DNA of 64,000 nt, taken from the NCBI RefSeq assembly GCF_032362555.1, contig NC_083528.1:620001-684000 (forward strand). Reading direction: 5' to 3'. Under the pieces are notes generated by a model. That model searched no databases. It was not told the DNA's origin and saw nothing but the letters and a program-made list of their open reading frames with translations. The translations under genes were made by a program, and so were the position numbers. Below, one piece after another: positions 1-12,119 of the stretch. This DNA is from Amyelois transitella (taxonomy: Eukaryota > Arthropoda > Insecta > Lepidoptera > Pyralidae). Position 1 is the first letter of the stretch. The number at the start of each line of letters is the position of its first letter.

Positions 1-898
1 TAGCTTTTTTTGTACTAATTCGCTCGTTTGTTGACAGTTCTTGAAAAAACTTGATGTCTGAAGCAGAAGGATCTATTTCAGAACTAGGTACGGTTCTTTA
101 GGGGTGGATAATGTAGATTTTGTATCGCCGAACCTTGGTAAAGGGGCAGGTCGAACAAATCTTGGATAGGCCTCGCGAATGATGATATGTGAGGCCATGG
201 AGTGAGTCTATGGGCTTAAATCTGACGACGCCAAAAAACGGACAAGATTAAAACACTAATTTTTTTTTAGATCACCATAAAAGATGGGTGACAAAACAAA
301 ATTTGTAAACTATGTCTAAAGCCTATCTTTAATCACCCTTATTTTTTCCAATACTAAACCATCGGATTATCTAAGCTCCCTTACATAACCCTCTCTTCAT
401 ACATCCGTATAAAAATCAGCGTAGTAGTTTTACAAAGAATACCATTATTTAAGGAAACACTGATTATGACGATCTTATTAAAGTAGTAATCAGCGTGTAA
501 TTAGCACATATCGGCCTTATTGAGAACAAAACATCAATTAACAAATCAACATTGTAACGTGCTGTAAGGTCAGACACCTGAATCAACTAGGAAATACAAT
601 GGGGGAATTTATAATCCATAGAGTAGGAAATAGCTTAATAGCTCAGTGGTGAAATCCCCAGCGTTCCTGGGTTCAGTTTCTAGCGCGGAATTGAATAATA
701 AAGACGATTTCGAATTGAGAGTTCTGATAGACAACTCCTAGTCCATTGACCAAGAGATAAAAAATACAAAGGATATGTTGTTTTGCACGTTTTGTCGTAA
801 AAACTGTGAATAATTACATAATACTTATAAAAATTACACCTCTATTTAAACTAAAGAGATTAGATTCCTCGTTCACGATGATAAAAGCAAACGCAATA
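1..898. other. no gene seen; AT-rich flank with tRNA-like remnant
   Basis: No coding exon is supported. Around 633-690 a degenerate tRNA-like stretch is visible (TAGCTCAGTGG as an A-box-like motif, then GGTTCAGTTTC where a B box would be), probably the head of an old SINE and not a functional tRNA because the acceptor arms do not pair. Confidence 0.35.
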
Positions 899-904
899 TT
901 TATT
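899..904 (-). terminator. polyadenylation signal of the sugar transporter
   Basis: AATAAA on the minus strand, about 30 bases beyond the transporter stop codon; position and sequence fit a cleavage/polyadenylation signal. Confidence 0.5.
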
Positions 905-933
905 TTGTTCTATAAAATTGATTTATCTATGTC

Positions 934-2273
934 TTATTTTACAATCACTTCTTCTTTATTGATTAACGTCATTTGCACTTCTGGATCTGTAGTCTTCTTA
1001 CCCTTAAAACTATCTTCTATATCCTGTAAAGTCCTGTCTTTTGTTTCTGGCAACAACGCATACATTATCAAGAGGAACACTGTCAATGTTGCTGAATAAA
1101 CAAGGAATGCCCCTTCAACTCCTACCGAAGAATATAAATGAGGAGCAGTCTTCATGGACACCACAAAAGATGGAGTCAAAAATGACGTAGACAATGTCGA
1201 TCCTAAACTTCTATATGCTAAAGGAAATACTTCTCCACAAATCACCCAGTTTAAAGGCACTAATCCTAAACAAAATGACACAGTATAAGAAATCATCAAT
1301 GCCATTGGCACTACATCTAACACCCAACCAGCTGGAAAAAATCCAGCCTTTCTCATGTACACAAATACTGAAATAGATGACAATGATAACACCGTCAATG
1401 CACCACTTGTAAATAATATAGTTCTTCTTTTGAAATACTTCAAAAGGAATATCGCAAGTAATGCGCACACTGTTCTTAGCAGATCTATCACTGTGAATTG
1501 CCACGCTACGTCTTTGGGGTCACTTTTGTCCAAAACCGCTTGCAGCATTATGTTGCCATAAGCTGCAACCATATGCGCACCACCAAATTCAAACACAATC
1601 AACATACTGATCGCAATAATAGCGGGCTTGTAAAACTCTTTCTTCTTGAATATTCTCAAAACTTCTTTCACCGAATCAATTACAGCCTTAAATATGCCTT
1701 TAACAGAAAACCCTTTGACAGCGTCTGCTTTCCTCCGTTCTTCTGATTTCATTTCTTCCGTTTGAGCTTCAATCATAGCGTTTAATTCTTCTTTCTGTTC
1801 AGTTCCATCTCCTCTCACCCATTTGAAAGCCTTCGTTGCATCTGCGAATTTTCCTTTCGAGACCAGCCAACTAGGAGATTCAGGGGAAAGACTGATGATC
1901 ACCATAGCTATTAATGGGAACATTGAGCACACTATCGCTGTAGATCTCCACGTGAGATGCGCTCCCCATAGGTGTGATAAAAATATTCCCAAACCCAGAG
2001 ATATGGCAAAGGTCCCGAGAAATGCTCCTCTATACTTCGGATCTGTGTATTCAGCTACCAGAATTGCTGCTAATGGTGTTCTTAATCCTAATGCCAAGCC
2101 ATGCAGGAGTCTGGCTACTAAGAAGGCTGGCACAGAATTTCCCAAGATGAATACTATCCAGCCCAAGAGTGCTGGAACAGTGCTGATGAGATGAGCTTTC
2201 TGGCGGCCGAAACGGGTCATCAAGATTGGAGATATGAAGTTACCGACGATGCCCATAGCGCCGACCACTGAAG
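934..2273 (-). CDS. sugar transporter exon 3 (terminal)
   Basis: Acceptor TTTTCACAG just before 2273; the split Ala codon G|CT joins exon 2 to give ...TSWIASVVGAMG. Ends in TAA at 934-936. Confidence 0.92.
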
Positions 2274-4689
2274 CTGTGAAAATAAGGATAATTAAAAGCT
2301 GTTTAGTATTAAGCTTGTTTGTAATAATAGTAAAAATAAGTAGTATGGAAATATAGAGTTGACATTTTTAAATAATCTTGACAAAACGCCAAAGCTTGGT
2401 AAAACTAGTTTGGGCATTAGTAAGAATGGTGAATTCTTTGAATAAATAAGAACATAGTTCGGTCAGTGACAGCAAAAAACTAGTTATTATAATGCCTGAT
2501 AACTTATATTTGCGAATCTTAAAAAGTAGGAATTGAAATAAAAAATATGTACTCATATCTTAGGTCATAAACTACAAAAATTGTATCTAATTACGACGAT
2601 ACATATAATAGCAATTTGGGTGTAACGTGATTTATAGTGTATACATAGCTTGTAAATTAATGATAAATCACGTTATACTTAACTATATTTGTATACACTG
2701 GTATACAAATAGACTTAAGTATTAAGAAAAATTATCTTGTTTACTCGACGAAAGATAAATGTAATGCCGGTTTATGTGGTTAATATATATACATTTTAAA
2801 TGTATAGCTTTTAAAGGGCGCAGATCCAAGTAGAAAATAAAATATCAGTAGTTAAGTACTCTTCTGTTGAAAATACATATTTTCTTCCTTGCATCGGGTT
2901 AACTGAGATAGATAGATAGATAGACTCTATATTGCACTACAAGAAAAAACAATAACACAAAAAAAACACAGGTAATGAGGTACAAAGGCGGACATATCGC
3001 TAAATAAATCTCTTCCAGTCAACCTTAAAAATTAAATTAAATTAATTTATTTAATTTAATTATAAATTTTAATTTTTTTTTATTACTCAGCTTTACATAC
3101 GCCCGCAAGTTATTTAAATTTATGTACATCATAACAGATAACGTGCATAACGCTATTTAGCATTAAGTCCATACCTTTAAGGCTCAATAAAGTTTTAAAT
3201 AAATACGGGAACATTTTTAAATCAGTGTCATTTGAAATTTATAAGCTAAATTGTTTTTGCTAGTTGGATCCATATAGTTTTTATCGCTATGGTCAGGTCA
3301 AGAGTGCCTGAACTGACGAGCTTGCATGAAGAGAATAATGACTGTTGATAAAACGGGAAAAGATGAAAAAACGTGAATGAAATAGGTCACAAGAACCACA
3401 TAAAAATTTAAACCCTAGTCATTGGCATAGTATCCCATGCCAACTTTTATAATACATACATACATATAGTCACGTCTATATCCCTTGCGGGGTAGACAGA
3501 GCCAACAGGCTTAAAAGACTAATAGGCCGTGTTCAGCTGTGTGGCTTAATAATAGAATTGAGATTCAAACAGTGACAGGTTGCTAGCCCATCGCCTAAAA
3601 AAACAATCCCAAGTTTGGAAGCCTATGTCTTAGTCGCTTTTTACGACATCCATGGTTAAGAGATGGAGTGGTCCTATTCTTTATTGTAGGAACCACACGG
3701 CACCACGGCACGTATGTGCAACTTGTTTTAAAGTAGCAAATAATAACATTTACATACCAATCCATGATGTATCGTGGTCAGTCAACACGACCTCTCCCGT
3801 AGTCTTCAGCTGCGCGAACAAGACCGCGGGGTAGCCGTGTGCGCAGCCGTGGCCGGCTATGTTGAGAGCTGCGCCGCTCACCACAAACGCCTGTCAAAAT
3901 TTCATCACCCAGTGATATATAGATAGGTACTGATGGAGATTTTTATTTTGGATAACAAGAACTTAAATTGAAATAAAAACATACCTAATGCGATCAAATT
4001 CAAATTTTTATTTCTTTATCATGGGATATTTCAACATCTATAATAATAATAATATAATATATAATATAATATTTATAAAGCTGAAGTTTGTTTGTTTGTT
4101 TGAACGCGCTAATCTCAGGAATATAAAAAATATAAAAAATATTCGAATTCGGTTCGAATAGAAAAAATATTTTTGTGTTTAATAGACTATTTATCGAGGA
4201 AGGCTATAGGCTATATAACAACACGCTGCAACTATTAGGAGCGAAGAAATGATGGAGAATGTGAAAAAAATTGAGGGCTTCAATGATGCCCAAAATAACT
4301 CTTCCACACGGACGAACTTGCGGGCACAGCTAGTCACTTAATATTTGTCATAACTTTTGGTTGGTTTGGTTAATGATTTTTGGCAATAGTGCCGTTTTTC
4401 GCTTATGGAATATTGAAAACAATATATAATCATTTTAAAAAACCCATGTTATATGCCTTACCACAATTCATAATCCAATCAATTTTGGTATCCAAGACCT
4501 TTTTTACTACCTACTAGACTTTTGTGAGAAGTTTTTACTTATTTTTTTTAAGTTCCATTACAAAGAACTAGTTGGTCCTTCGACCCGGACAAGGTCAATA
4601 CTCTATGTAAATGTCAAGGCTACAAAATTATTTTTCGAAAAATTGTTCTTAACTGTGCGTTTTCTTACCTGTTTTATAAATGGCTTCAT
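934..4689 (-). CDS. facilitated trehalose transporter Tret1-like (MFS/SLC2 sugar transporter), 3 exons
   Basis: Coding exons 4669-4689, 3758-3890 and 934-2273 join in phase (21+133+1340 nt) to give 497 aa, the usual family size. The start is the ATG at 4689: reading MKPFIKQ into exon 2 keeps frame, whereas the upstream ATG in the same exon does not. Exon 2 gives the first membrane helix (NIAGHGCAHGYPAVLFAQ). Exon 3 gives the other helices and the signatures TRFGRQ (loop 2-3), PESPSW (end of helix 6 region) and PETKDRTLQDIE (C-terminal). The hydrophobic pattern fits 12 helices with a charged loop between helices 6 and 7. Family members are plasma-membrane facilitated carriers for trehalose or other sugars; the substrate is not shown by sequence. 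Introns contain a family A SINE and an H1 Helitron. Lepidoptera carry many paralogues, so orthology to Tret1 itself is unproven. Confidence 0.9.
2623..2699. repeat. interleaved inverted repeats in transporter intron 2
   Basis: TAACGTGATTTAT (2623-2635) is repeated inverted at 2663-2675, and AGTGTATAC (2636-2644) inverted at 2691-2699. The two pairs interleave. Confidence 0.6.
3452..3705 (-). mobile_element. family A SINE
   Basis: Near full-length copy in the (CATA)n-first orientation: GCGGGGTAGACAGAGCC, GGTTGCTAGCCCATCGCC, then AACCACACGGCAC. Ends about 50 bases downstream of the donor of transporter exon 2. Confidence 0.8.
3758..3890 (-). CDS. sugar transporter exon 2
   Basis: Acceptor TTTTGACAG, donor G|GTATGT; 133 nt encoding the first transmembrane helix and the loop ending DHDTSWI. 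Confidence 0.9.
4037..4333 (+). mobile_element. H1 Helitron-like element
   Basis: Begins TCTATAATAATAAT..., contains TAAAGCTGAAGTTTGTTTG and ends in a GC-rich stretch followed by CACAGCTAG|T. Non-coding; in transporter intron 1. Confidence 0.65.
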
Positions 4690-4719
4690 AGCTTTTTGTC
4701 TTCATGCAGGTTGAGTGAA
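4669..4719 (-). CDS. sugar transporter exon with start codon
   Basis: Acceptor after a T-run (exon first base 4719), 30 nt of 5' UTR, ATG at 4689-4687, donor CAG|GTAAGA at 4668. Because it has an acceptor, at least one non-coding exon lies upstream. Confidence 0.8.
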
Positions 4720-4956
4720 CTGAAAAAAAAAATTCAAATAAATAAAGAAAAAAAAAATAACTTTACGTTTGCCTCCCTCAAAACTTAATATCTTCAGGAA
4801 GAAGGTTTTACATTGAAACTGCTTCAAATTAACCGACATCATTTGTTTAATACCTAATATTTATCACATAACTTTGAAGTACAAAAGTTGGCTAAACATT
4901 TTCATAATAATTTATTTCTTAATTTTTTAGATTATTTTTATCAGGCAGATTGAAGT

Positions 4957-5130
4957 CAAACGGGGTAGACAGAGCTAACAATCTTTAGAAGAGCACGTTC
5001 AGCTGTTCGTTTTAAGACTGAATTGAGATGCAAATAGTGACAGTTTGCTAGCCCATCGCTTACAAGAAGAATCCCAAGTTTATTAGCCTTTCCCTTAGTC
5101 GCCTTTTTCATCATCCTAGGGAAATATATA
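4957..5130 (-). mobile_element. family A SINE, degenerate fragment
   Basis: Recognisable by GGGGTAGACAGAGC, TTTGCTAGCCCATCGC and CCCTTAGTCGCCTTTT; both ends lost. Confidence 0.65.
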
Positions 5131-5473
5131 GTATCTGTTATCTTAACTGTTTTCAAAGCTTATTTGTTTAAAGAAAACAATTACCAACTTCAAACAAAGA
5201 AAATTCATTATCCTCTCCATATTATTGTTAAACAATCATTTATAAGTTGTTATGTGGTTTAAATTAACTATTCGAGTGCATAATTTTGTAGCTAAATTAC
5301 GATTTAAATGGGAAAAAATAGGTGTGAAACACAAAACAATGTTCAATACAATTATTGGTGTAGCTCGAAAATGGCCTATTCATAGTGGTAAAGGAAATAT
5401 TTCATAAAATAAGAAAATGTAAGAAAAATAACATTATGACATCGTAATATTAAATAGAATAGCATATCTACAC

Positions 5474-5692
5474 AGTGCCGTGTGGTTCCCGGCACCAATA
5501 TAAAAAAGAATAGGACCACTTCTTCTATTTCCAATGGCTGTCATAGAAGGCGACTGAGGGATAGGCTTATAAACTTGGGATATTTCTTTTAGGCGACGGG
5601 CTAGCAACCTATTACTTTTTGAAACTCAATTCTTTCATCAAGCCAAAAAGCTGAACTCGGCCTTTAAATCTTTTCAAGACTGTTTTGATTCA
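5474..5692 (+). mobile_element. family A SINE, 3' truncated
   Basis: Starts with the hairpin TGCCGTGTGGTTCCCGGCA; the (TATG)n tail is missing. Confidence 0.75.
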
Positions 5693-5814
5693 TCCATTTG
5701 ATTCAATTTGTTAACGACAAATTAAAATAAATATATAAACACCATAATTGTGGGAGAAAACAATTTATACATTATCTTCAGGATCTGGAACAGAGGAGGG
5801 TCCGGGACTCCTCT

Positions 5815-6050
5815 GATGAGGGAAATCATCGTGATGAAACCTGCACATTCAGGCAACTGGATGTGTAACCATGGATCCAATACGGGTTAGGTTTACATGC
5901 AAAGGTAGCGGCGGTCAGGTTGGAGTCACTTTGTGTAAAAACCTGACTCACCCAATCCAGGATCCATGATCAAAGGCATACCCCGGGCTCCCCTCCAGAG
6001 AGGTGAGGATGCGACTGGGACTAAAGTCAGGAGGAAGAAGCCTCGTGCAA
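5815..6050 (+). mobile_element. family C SINE
   Basis: Core blocks CATTCAGGCAACTGGATGTG, AACCTGACTCACCCAATCC and GAGGATGCGACTGGGACTAA. Confidence 0.7.
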
Positions 6051-7937
6051 ATGTTTAATTAATAATTTACGTCAAGATCGGGGTTACCATTCTCGTGTCT
6101 GTACGTCTGTGTCAGGGTTACCCGCTAACTAACTAATTAACTGAGCTATTATCTTTAGGGACAATGGACGAAATAAACATCAACAGTTTTACTGATTTAA
6201 AATGAACATGAACATTGATTTAAAACGTTTTACAAGTTTACAATGAGTTTGTAGTTACAGTTCAAGCTGATTTTTAGGGTTCGGTGTATGTCCGTTCTTT
6301 TGAACGGATCTCGGAAACCACGGTAAACAAAATTGTGGTAAGTATTATTTTGTAAGCTCTGAAAATATTAGTTTCTAGAGTTTACTTAAATAAATGTAAC
6401 TTTCACGAGTTTTCAAAGCTTATTTTTTTAAAGAAAACGATTACCAACTTCGTGATTAAGTAAAATTTATTATGCATGGCATTCTACCTGTAAAAATAGA
6501 GTAAAAAAAAACACTATGCCAATCGAGCGCGAAAACTTAAAAGTGTAAAAAATTGGTGCATTTAGTATATACATCGCCGTGATGCAGCAAATAGTTTGTT
6601 GCATTAGTTAGGTATTTATAACTTTTAGGGGTAAACTCACCATCAACATAAGGTATTGCATATATTTTTTCAATAAGTATGCTAAATGATCCGTGCGTGA
6701 TGAGACATTTAAAAAAAAACTTGCCTTATTTTCCATTCACTGACTGAACATCGATTGTTTTCAAATTCTATTTTCCCGCGCAAACCACCGGTAAAGCCGC
6801 GCACAGACTAAACTACATAACAATCGTTCCCACAGTTTTAAGCTTCGTCATTTTTTTTCTTCACCATCACAAATAAACCTTGACATTGAATTACTTTAAC
6901 CGCCAGTGTTATAAGACCTGTTTCAATTTACATTTTGTTCTACAGTGAGTTCTAATTATTTGGTCCGGTCGGTTAAATACTTACACGTACTCAAGAAGGG
7001 AAATTCATTATAAAAGAATAAAAGATTATTGTCCCTACATTTTTACAAGGAAATGACGTTAGAATGGAACAAATTATTTTTTTAGTTCCGTGTTAAAGTT
7101 TTTGATTTCTTCAAATCGATTACGTTTTTTGAACTTAGTACTTACCTGTTTCGTTTTTTCTGTTGTTTTTATGATTTTTAATTGCAGATTATACAATTTT
7201 GATTCGGATATTTTTTTGGTCCATAAAATGGAATTTGTGTTTTTCGAATTAAAAATCTAATTAAGCGTTATAAATTCATAAAATGGAAATTAAAGGCAAT
7301 ACAAATTAAATTGATCGAAACGGATTTTGGGAATTCATAAAAAGTTTTAGAGCTATTAAATATTATTTTAAGTTGAAAAAAAAAACCTTATAAAAAAATA
7401 AGTTCGTATTTCTTCACTGAATTTTATGCCAACTATAGGTATTCGCGTACAACACAATACAACTTTCCTCAGGTGAGAATCAAACCTTAGGCTGAAGTAA
7501 GTATTCCTATAACCCCATTTAGTACGAAACGGAGATCGTTCTATACAGTTTTATTTTTAATTTAACCACAAAATTTGTCTATGGTTGAAAAGTAGTGAAA
7601 AACTACGGTACCTAAATGGGCAATCACTATAATAATCATGGCTCCATTCCATAGCCTGATCGAAAACTATGTTTTTTTTTCGCAAAGTCAAGGTTGACAA
7701 AGATACAAACGACATTAACTGAACAAAAAGACTAAATAATCATTGTCTCGATTGATCGTCGTACAAAATTGGAAAAAAAATATTTTCGCTTTGGTAACAT
7801 GGTAGTTTTTCGAACTTGCATGAAAATACTGTCTATACTTATTTTTAAATATCTGAAACAGATATTGTTAAATCGCACACGTTTTACATTTATTTATTTA
7901 GTTACGTGCGCGTTTAATACCTGTATTATATACAACA

Positions 7938-8028
7938 GGCCGCCCGCAACTTTGTACGCGTGTAATCAATCCCGCGGGAACTCCGGAATAAAAATTGCCC
8001 ATATGTTATATTAGGTCTTCAGCTACCT
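7938..8028 (-). mobile_element. H2 Helitron-like fragment
   Basis: GCCGCCCGCAACTTTG... ATCAATCCCGCGGGAACTCC is the 3' end of the H2 family on the minus strand; a family A SINE follows immediately. Confidence 0.65.
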
Positions 8029-8270
8029 ACATACATATGGTCACGTCTATATCCCTTGCGGGGTAGACAGAGCCAACAGTCTTGAAAAGACTGAATGGCC
8101 ACGTTCAGCTTTTTGGCTTAATGATAGAATTAAATAGGTTGCTAGCCCATCGCCTAAAAAAGAATCCCAAGTTTGTAAGCCTATCCCTTAGTCGCCTTTT
8201 ACAACATCCATAGGAAAGAGATGGAGTGGTCCTATTCTTTTTTGTGTTGGTACCGGGAACCACACGGCAC
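8029..8270 (-). mobile_element. family A SINE
   Basis: Near complete copy from (CATA)n to CCGGGAACCACACGGCAC. A second, short 3' remnant (AGAGTGGTCCTATTC) lies at 8310-8368. Confidence 0.8.
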
Positions 8271-8632
8271 ATACGCTGTTTACTATTTAGTGCTAACTTT
8301 CACTTTTACGATATTCATGGGAAAATATAGAGTGGTCCTATTCTAAAGAACCACACGTCATAACAAACGAATTATACATGACTATTATAGACAAAGCAAG
8401 GAAGAAGAAGTTATTTAGTTGGGATGTTGCGGTTCTCCGACAAGGATGACGCAACACTACGCCACAGTCTAGGCATGCTAAACCTATGCCCTAGGAACAC
8501 AATGCATTATGCAATGTCTGCACTCGACACGAAACCAAGATAATAAAGATTATTCACGATGGACGATTGTTTCCGTGTCATAAATTACTTATATTTTTCC
8601 CGTTTTATAAATACCTACTTATAAGTTGATCA

Positions 8633-8878
8633 CGGTCTCTGTGGCGCAGCGGTAAATACGCTTGTCTGTGACACCGGAGGTCCCGGGTTCGAATTCCCGG
8701 TCAGGGCATGATGAGGAACGCACTTTCTCTGATTGGTCTAGGTCTTGAATGTTTATAAGTATTTATTATAAAATAAAGTGTCGTTGGGTTAGTATCTCGT
8801 AACACAAGTTTCGAACTTACTTCGAGGCTAACTCAATCTGTGTAATTTGTCCCATATTTATTTATTTTATTTAAAAAG
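8633..8878 (+). mobile_element. family B tRNA-derived SINE
   Basis: tRNA-like head with A box (TGGCGCAGCGG) and B box (GGGTTCGAATTCC) near 8641-8700, then a body ending TCTGTGTAATTTGTCCC and a TTATTTAT tail. Confidence 0.85.
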
Positions 8879-8879
8879 T

Positions 8880-10330
8880 TCAGTCTTTCCGTTAGACCGT
8901 TGGCTCTGTTTAGCCCGTTAAGAATAGTTGTTGCGAAGCAGTTTTTTATAAAGGTACGATGGTAAGTTATAATTAGTGTTTAATGTAATTATATTTACAG
9001 ACTAGGTAATCATCAAAAATTATACAAAAGCCTATGTTTTATACCTTAACGTTTATATCTAACTTTAAAGAAATTTGGTAAAATATGGCATCTTGATATG
9101 TCTCGGAGAAATAATTTCTGGAAATGATTACGGAGAAAAAAATCTCGAAAAAATATAGTAATTAAACAGACAGCACACAACAAAATGTACATATATGTAC
9201 TTACACAAAACAAAATATACCTAAGTATATACTTAAACTTTGGTTAAAAATAGCATCAGAGTTGTAATAGGTATTTTTTAATTAATCGAGTTCAGGGCGA
9301 TTGTGCCTTATATATTGTAGAATTAACAGAAACACATTAATAAGTACATAAAGTAAGTATATCACGTCCTGACCCCTTACGGGTTAGGCAGAGCCAATAA
9401 TCTCGAAAGGACTCGAACGCCATTGTAAGCCGGTTTGGCAATTGAGATAAATATTGAATAACTTATAGTTAAAGGTTTTAAGTGGGTTGACATTTAAACT
9501 TTTAAAACAACGTTATTTTTCCGCTAAGGACTTAATCCTAGATAGTGTAACGGCGGTAATGAACTGCATACCACTATATTGAATTTCATTGGCTTGGAAA
9601 AAAGATACAAAACAAAATTATGCAAAGTACGGTACTTTTTTGCGGCTAGCAAAAATACTTAATTAGTAGGTACGTATACTTTCCTTAAGCCCTTGTCTCA
9701 GTCCTCTTAAGTAACTAACTTGTAATAAAAATTACACAGCTTTAGTAAAGTAAAAAGAATTCATTCATAATACACCATAACAAAAAGACAAAAAAGGAAA
9801 CAATAATATGTACAAAAATAAACATGTAGTATGGTACTCCCGAAAGGGTACCCCCTCAGCATAATGCTGGCTGTAAACAATATGCTACACGGCCAGCGCT
9901 GATCTTTCGGGGGTGCCCGGGTAGGCATCACGGACATACCTACAATGAAAACAATATATGTAGAATATATAAATAAAAATATAAATAAAAACAAGAGCAA
10001 TATATAAATAAACAGCTTTGCGGGCTATTGCCTCCTTTGCCTTTCTTTATATGTGAAGAATAAAACATAGTTCGTGCCTGCTGCTTGTATTTCCAGGTAG
10101 TAAGGTCAATTAAGGGAAAGGCTGACAAACTCAGGTTTCTTCTTGAAAGCGATGGGCTGTCAATGTTTGAATGACATTATGCCATGCTGCTGAACGTGGA
10201 GTTTCAGAGTTATTTGAGACTGTAGGCTCTGTGTACCTACCCCTAATTTTTACCCCGTAAGGAATAAAGACATGATTAATGCATGTATTTAACTTTATAA
10301 ATTCTGTTTTCAAAATTAATTTTTTACATA
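8880..10330. other. intergenic, no gene seen
   Basis: AT-rich. A family A remnant is at 9358-9440. 9835-9945 holds a GC-richer block of unknown origin starting TACTCCCGAAAGGGTACC. Confidence 0.35.
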
Positions 10331-10655
10331 TTCTACTACATACATACATATAATCACGTCTATATCCCTTGCGGGGTAGACAGAGCAAACAGTCTTGTAA
10401 AGACTAATAGGCCACGTTCAGCTGTTTGGCTTTAAGATGGAATTGAGATCCAAATAGTGACAGGTTGCTAGCCCATCGCCTAAAAAAAGGATCGCAATTT
10501 TATAAGCCCATCCCTTAGTCGCCTTTTACGACATCCATGGGAAAGAGATGGAGTGGTCCTATTCTTTTTAGTATTGGTGCCGGGAACCACACGGATTAAT
10601 GCATGTATTTAACATTATATATTCTGTTTTTAAAATTAACTTTTTGCGATTTACT
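10272..10655. repeat. long direct repeat flanking a SINE
   Basis: GATTAATGCATGTATTTAAC and the following 30 or so bases occur on both sides (10273-10325 and 10595-10647) of the family A SINE at 10336-10594, with about four mismatches. Confidence 0.7.
10336..10594 (-). mobile_element. family A SINE
   Basis: Full-length copy, (CATA)n through CCGGGAACCACACGG. Confidence 0.85.
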
Positions 10656-10980
10656 CAATATTAACGTACAAGGATGTGATTGGTGTCGTCATTGCCATAA
10701 TATTATGGTCTGATAGATACTTAGACCATATCAGCACAAGTTTGCAATTTTTTGCAATGCCCGCAATTAAGGTGTTGCCTCATTTTGATTGACTAATTCG
10801 CATAAAGTTGAATAAATAAATATCCTTACTTACCCAGTACCTACTTAAATAATTAGGGATAATTAGATATATAAACGAACGGATAAAGATTGGCAGGATA
10901 ATAGTTGTAAAAAAATCGAGGATTGTGTTATTGATATAGACTGTCTGTATAAACTACTAGACTGATTTTTATGACTGTAC

Positions 10981-12119
10981 TAGGTAGGGGAAGTACGTCC
11001 AAAATGACATATACGGACAAAACGACACATTAGTGATATTTGAAAACCTGCGCGGTATAAACTGTCAAAAGTTAGCCCATCAAGAAGCACCTACACCGGA
11101 AATATACCATTGGAGTTTTGAGAGCCGTTTAAAATACAGAACGGACACCATGTTGACATTTGTTTTTTGAGGTTGGAAAGAAATTTGATAGTGGTCATTT
11201 GTTTTTTGGTAAGTTTTCTTTTGTTATTGTACTGTCCTATAATTTTTTATTTCGAAGCAATTTGTGTTTGAGGTGATCGCGTTGAATTTAAAACGTTATT
11301 GTCACTGCAACAAGATTATTTTTCGAATCGTAATATTTTTTGAGGCTATGTACAAAATGGCATACAACCACTATGGACAAAACGACATAATGTATCATTT
11401 TGTCCGTAGAGATGGTGGTAAGAGAGTTAATGTCATTTCTCCAGTTCCCAGTGGTAAATTTGTAAGTGGACAGGGTAAACGAAAGCCAAAGAAACGAACG
11501 ACAACATTCCTACTTACGTCATCACCAAATATGGCAGAATTAAAATACAAACGAGAGAATGCATCTGAAAGACCAACTCGTAAAAGGAAACAAGCAGTTA
11601 CTAAGTCTTTTTACATTGATGATGACTCAAATGAAGAGCGCTCTGATCAAGAAGACGAAGAAGATGATTGTGCCTGTATTTACTGCAACGATCTCTACTC
11701 ACGTTCAAAGCCTGGTGAGGGTGGTTGAGGTGCAGGCGGTGCAGCCGTTGGGTTCACGCAGCCTGTGCTGATTTGCCAAAGCGTAATAAAAATTTTGTTT
11801 GCGAATTGTGCAATTAATTTTTACTGTTGTCTCTTATTTTATAATTTTTTTTATGTTGATGGCTGTGTATGTCATTTAGTCCATACGACTCGTGTCGTTT
11901 TGTCCATACGGTATGGACAAAACGGATTTTTCTTGATCTTCATTTAATACTAAATATTTTTGTAAGTGATGATTTTTCTGACAAAATCTATATGATTCCT
12001 GTTAACCAATTAATATAAGCAAAGTTGTAAGAAAAAAATATGTTCCTATTATGAATAATATTAAAGTTATTGATGATTAATAAAACGATATGTCATTTTG
12101 GACGTACTTCCCCTACCTA
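10981..12119 (+). mobile_element. Tc1/mariner-pogo-type DNA transposon, non-autonomous
   Basis: TA at both ends (10981-10982, 12118-12119) flanks perfect 30-bp terminal inverted repeats (10983-11012 and 12088-12117, starting GGTAGGGGAAGTACG). The TA target and the zinc-finger ORF inside fit the pogo/Tigger branch of Tc1/mariner. GGACAAAACGACA-like motifs recur in both orientations near 11015, 11371, 11893 and 11912. There is no DDE catalytic domain, so it cannot move by itself. Confidence 0.85.
11351..11858 (+). pseudogene. transposase C-terminal zinc-finger remnant, frameshifted
   Basis: Starting MAYNHYGQNDIMYHF, the reading frame is rich in Lys/Arg then Asp/Glu and ends CACIYCNDLYSRSKPGEGG before a stop at 11726. 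One base off, the next frame continues at once with a Cys/His segment (WLRCRRCSRWVHAAC ... FVCELCN) and stops at about 11857. Together they form a PHD-like C-terminal zinc finger of the kind found at the end of insect pogo-type DDE transposases. I infer a one-base loss near 11717. The catalytic domain is absent. Confidence 0.55.

Larger units (their letters stand above)
4720..7920. other. intergenic or 5'-intronic DNA, repeats only
   Basis: No coding exon seen. Holds family A fragments (4957-5130, 5474-5692), a family C SINE (5815-6050) and a 46-bp near-identical direct repeat (5148-5195 and 6408-6455, containing TTTTCAAAGCTTATTT). TTTCCCGCGC near 6773 resembles an E2F site. Confidence 0.4.

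Noticed and set aside
7769..8014. 81-aa plus-strand frame
   Set aside because: Its second half is a reversed Helitron end; no domain.
8633..8705. tRNA gene
   Set aside because: A and B boxes are present, but the sequence continues into a SINE body found several times in the window and the acceptor arms do not pair well.
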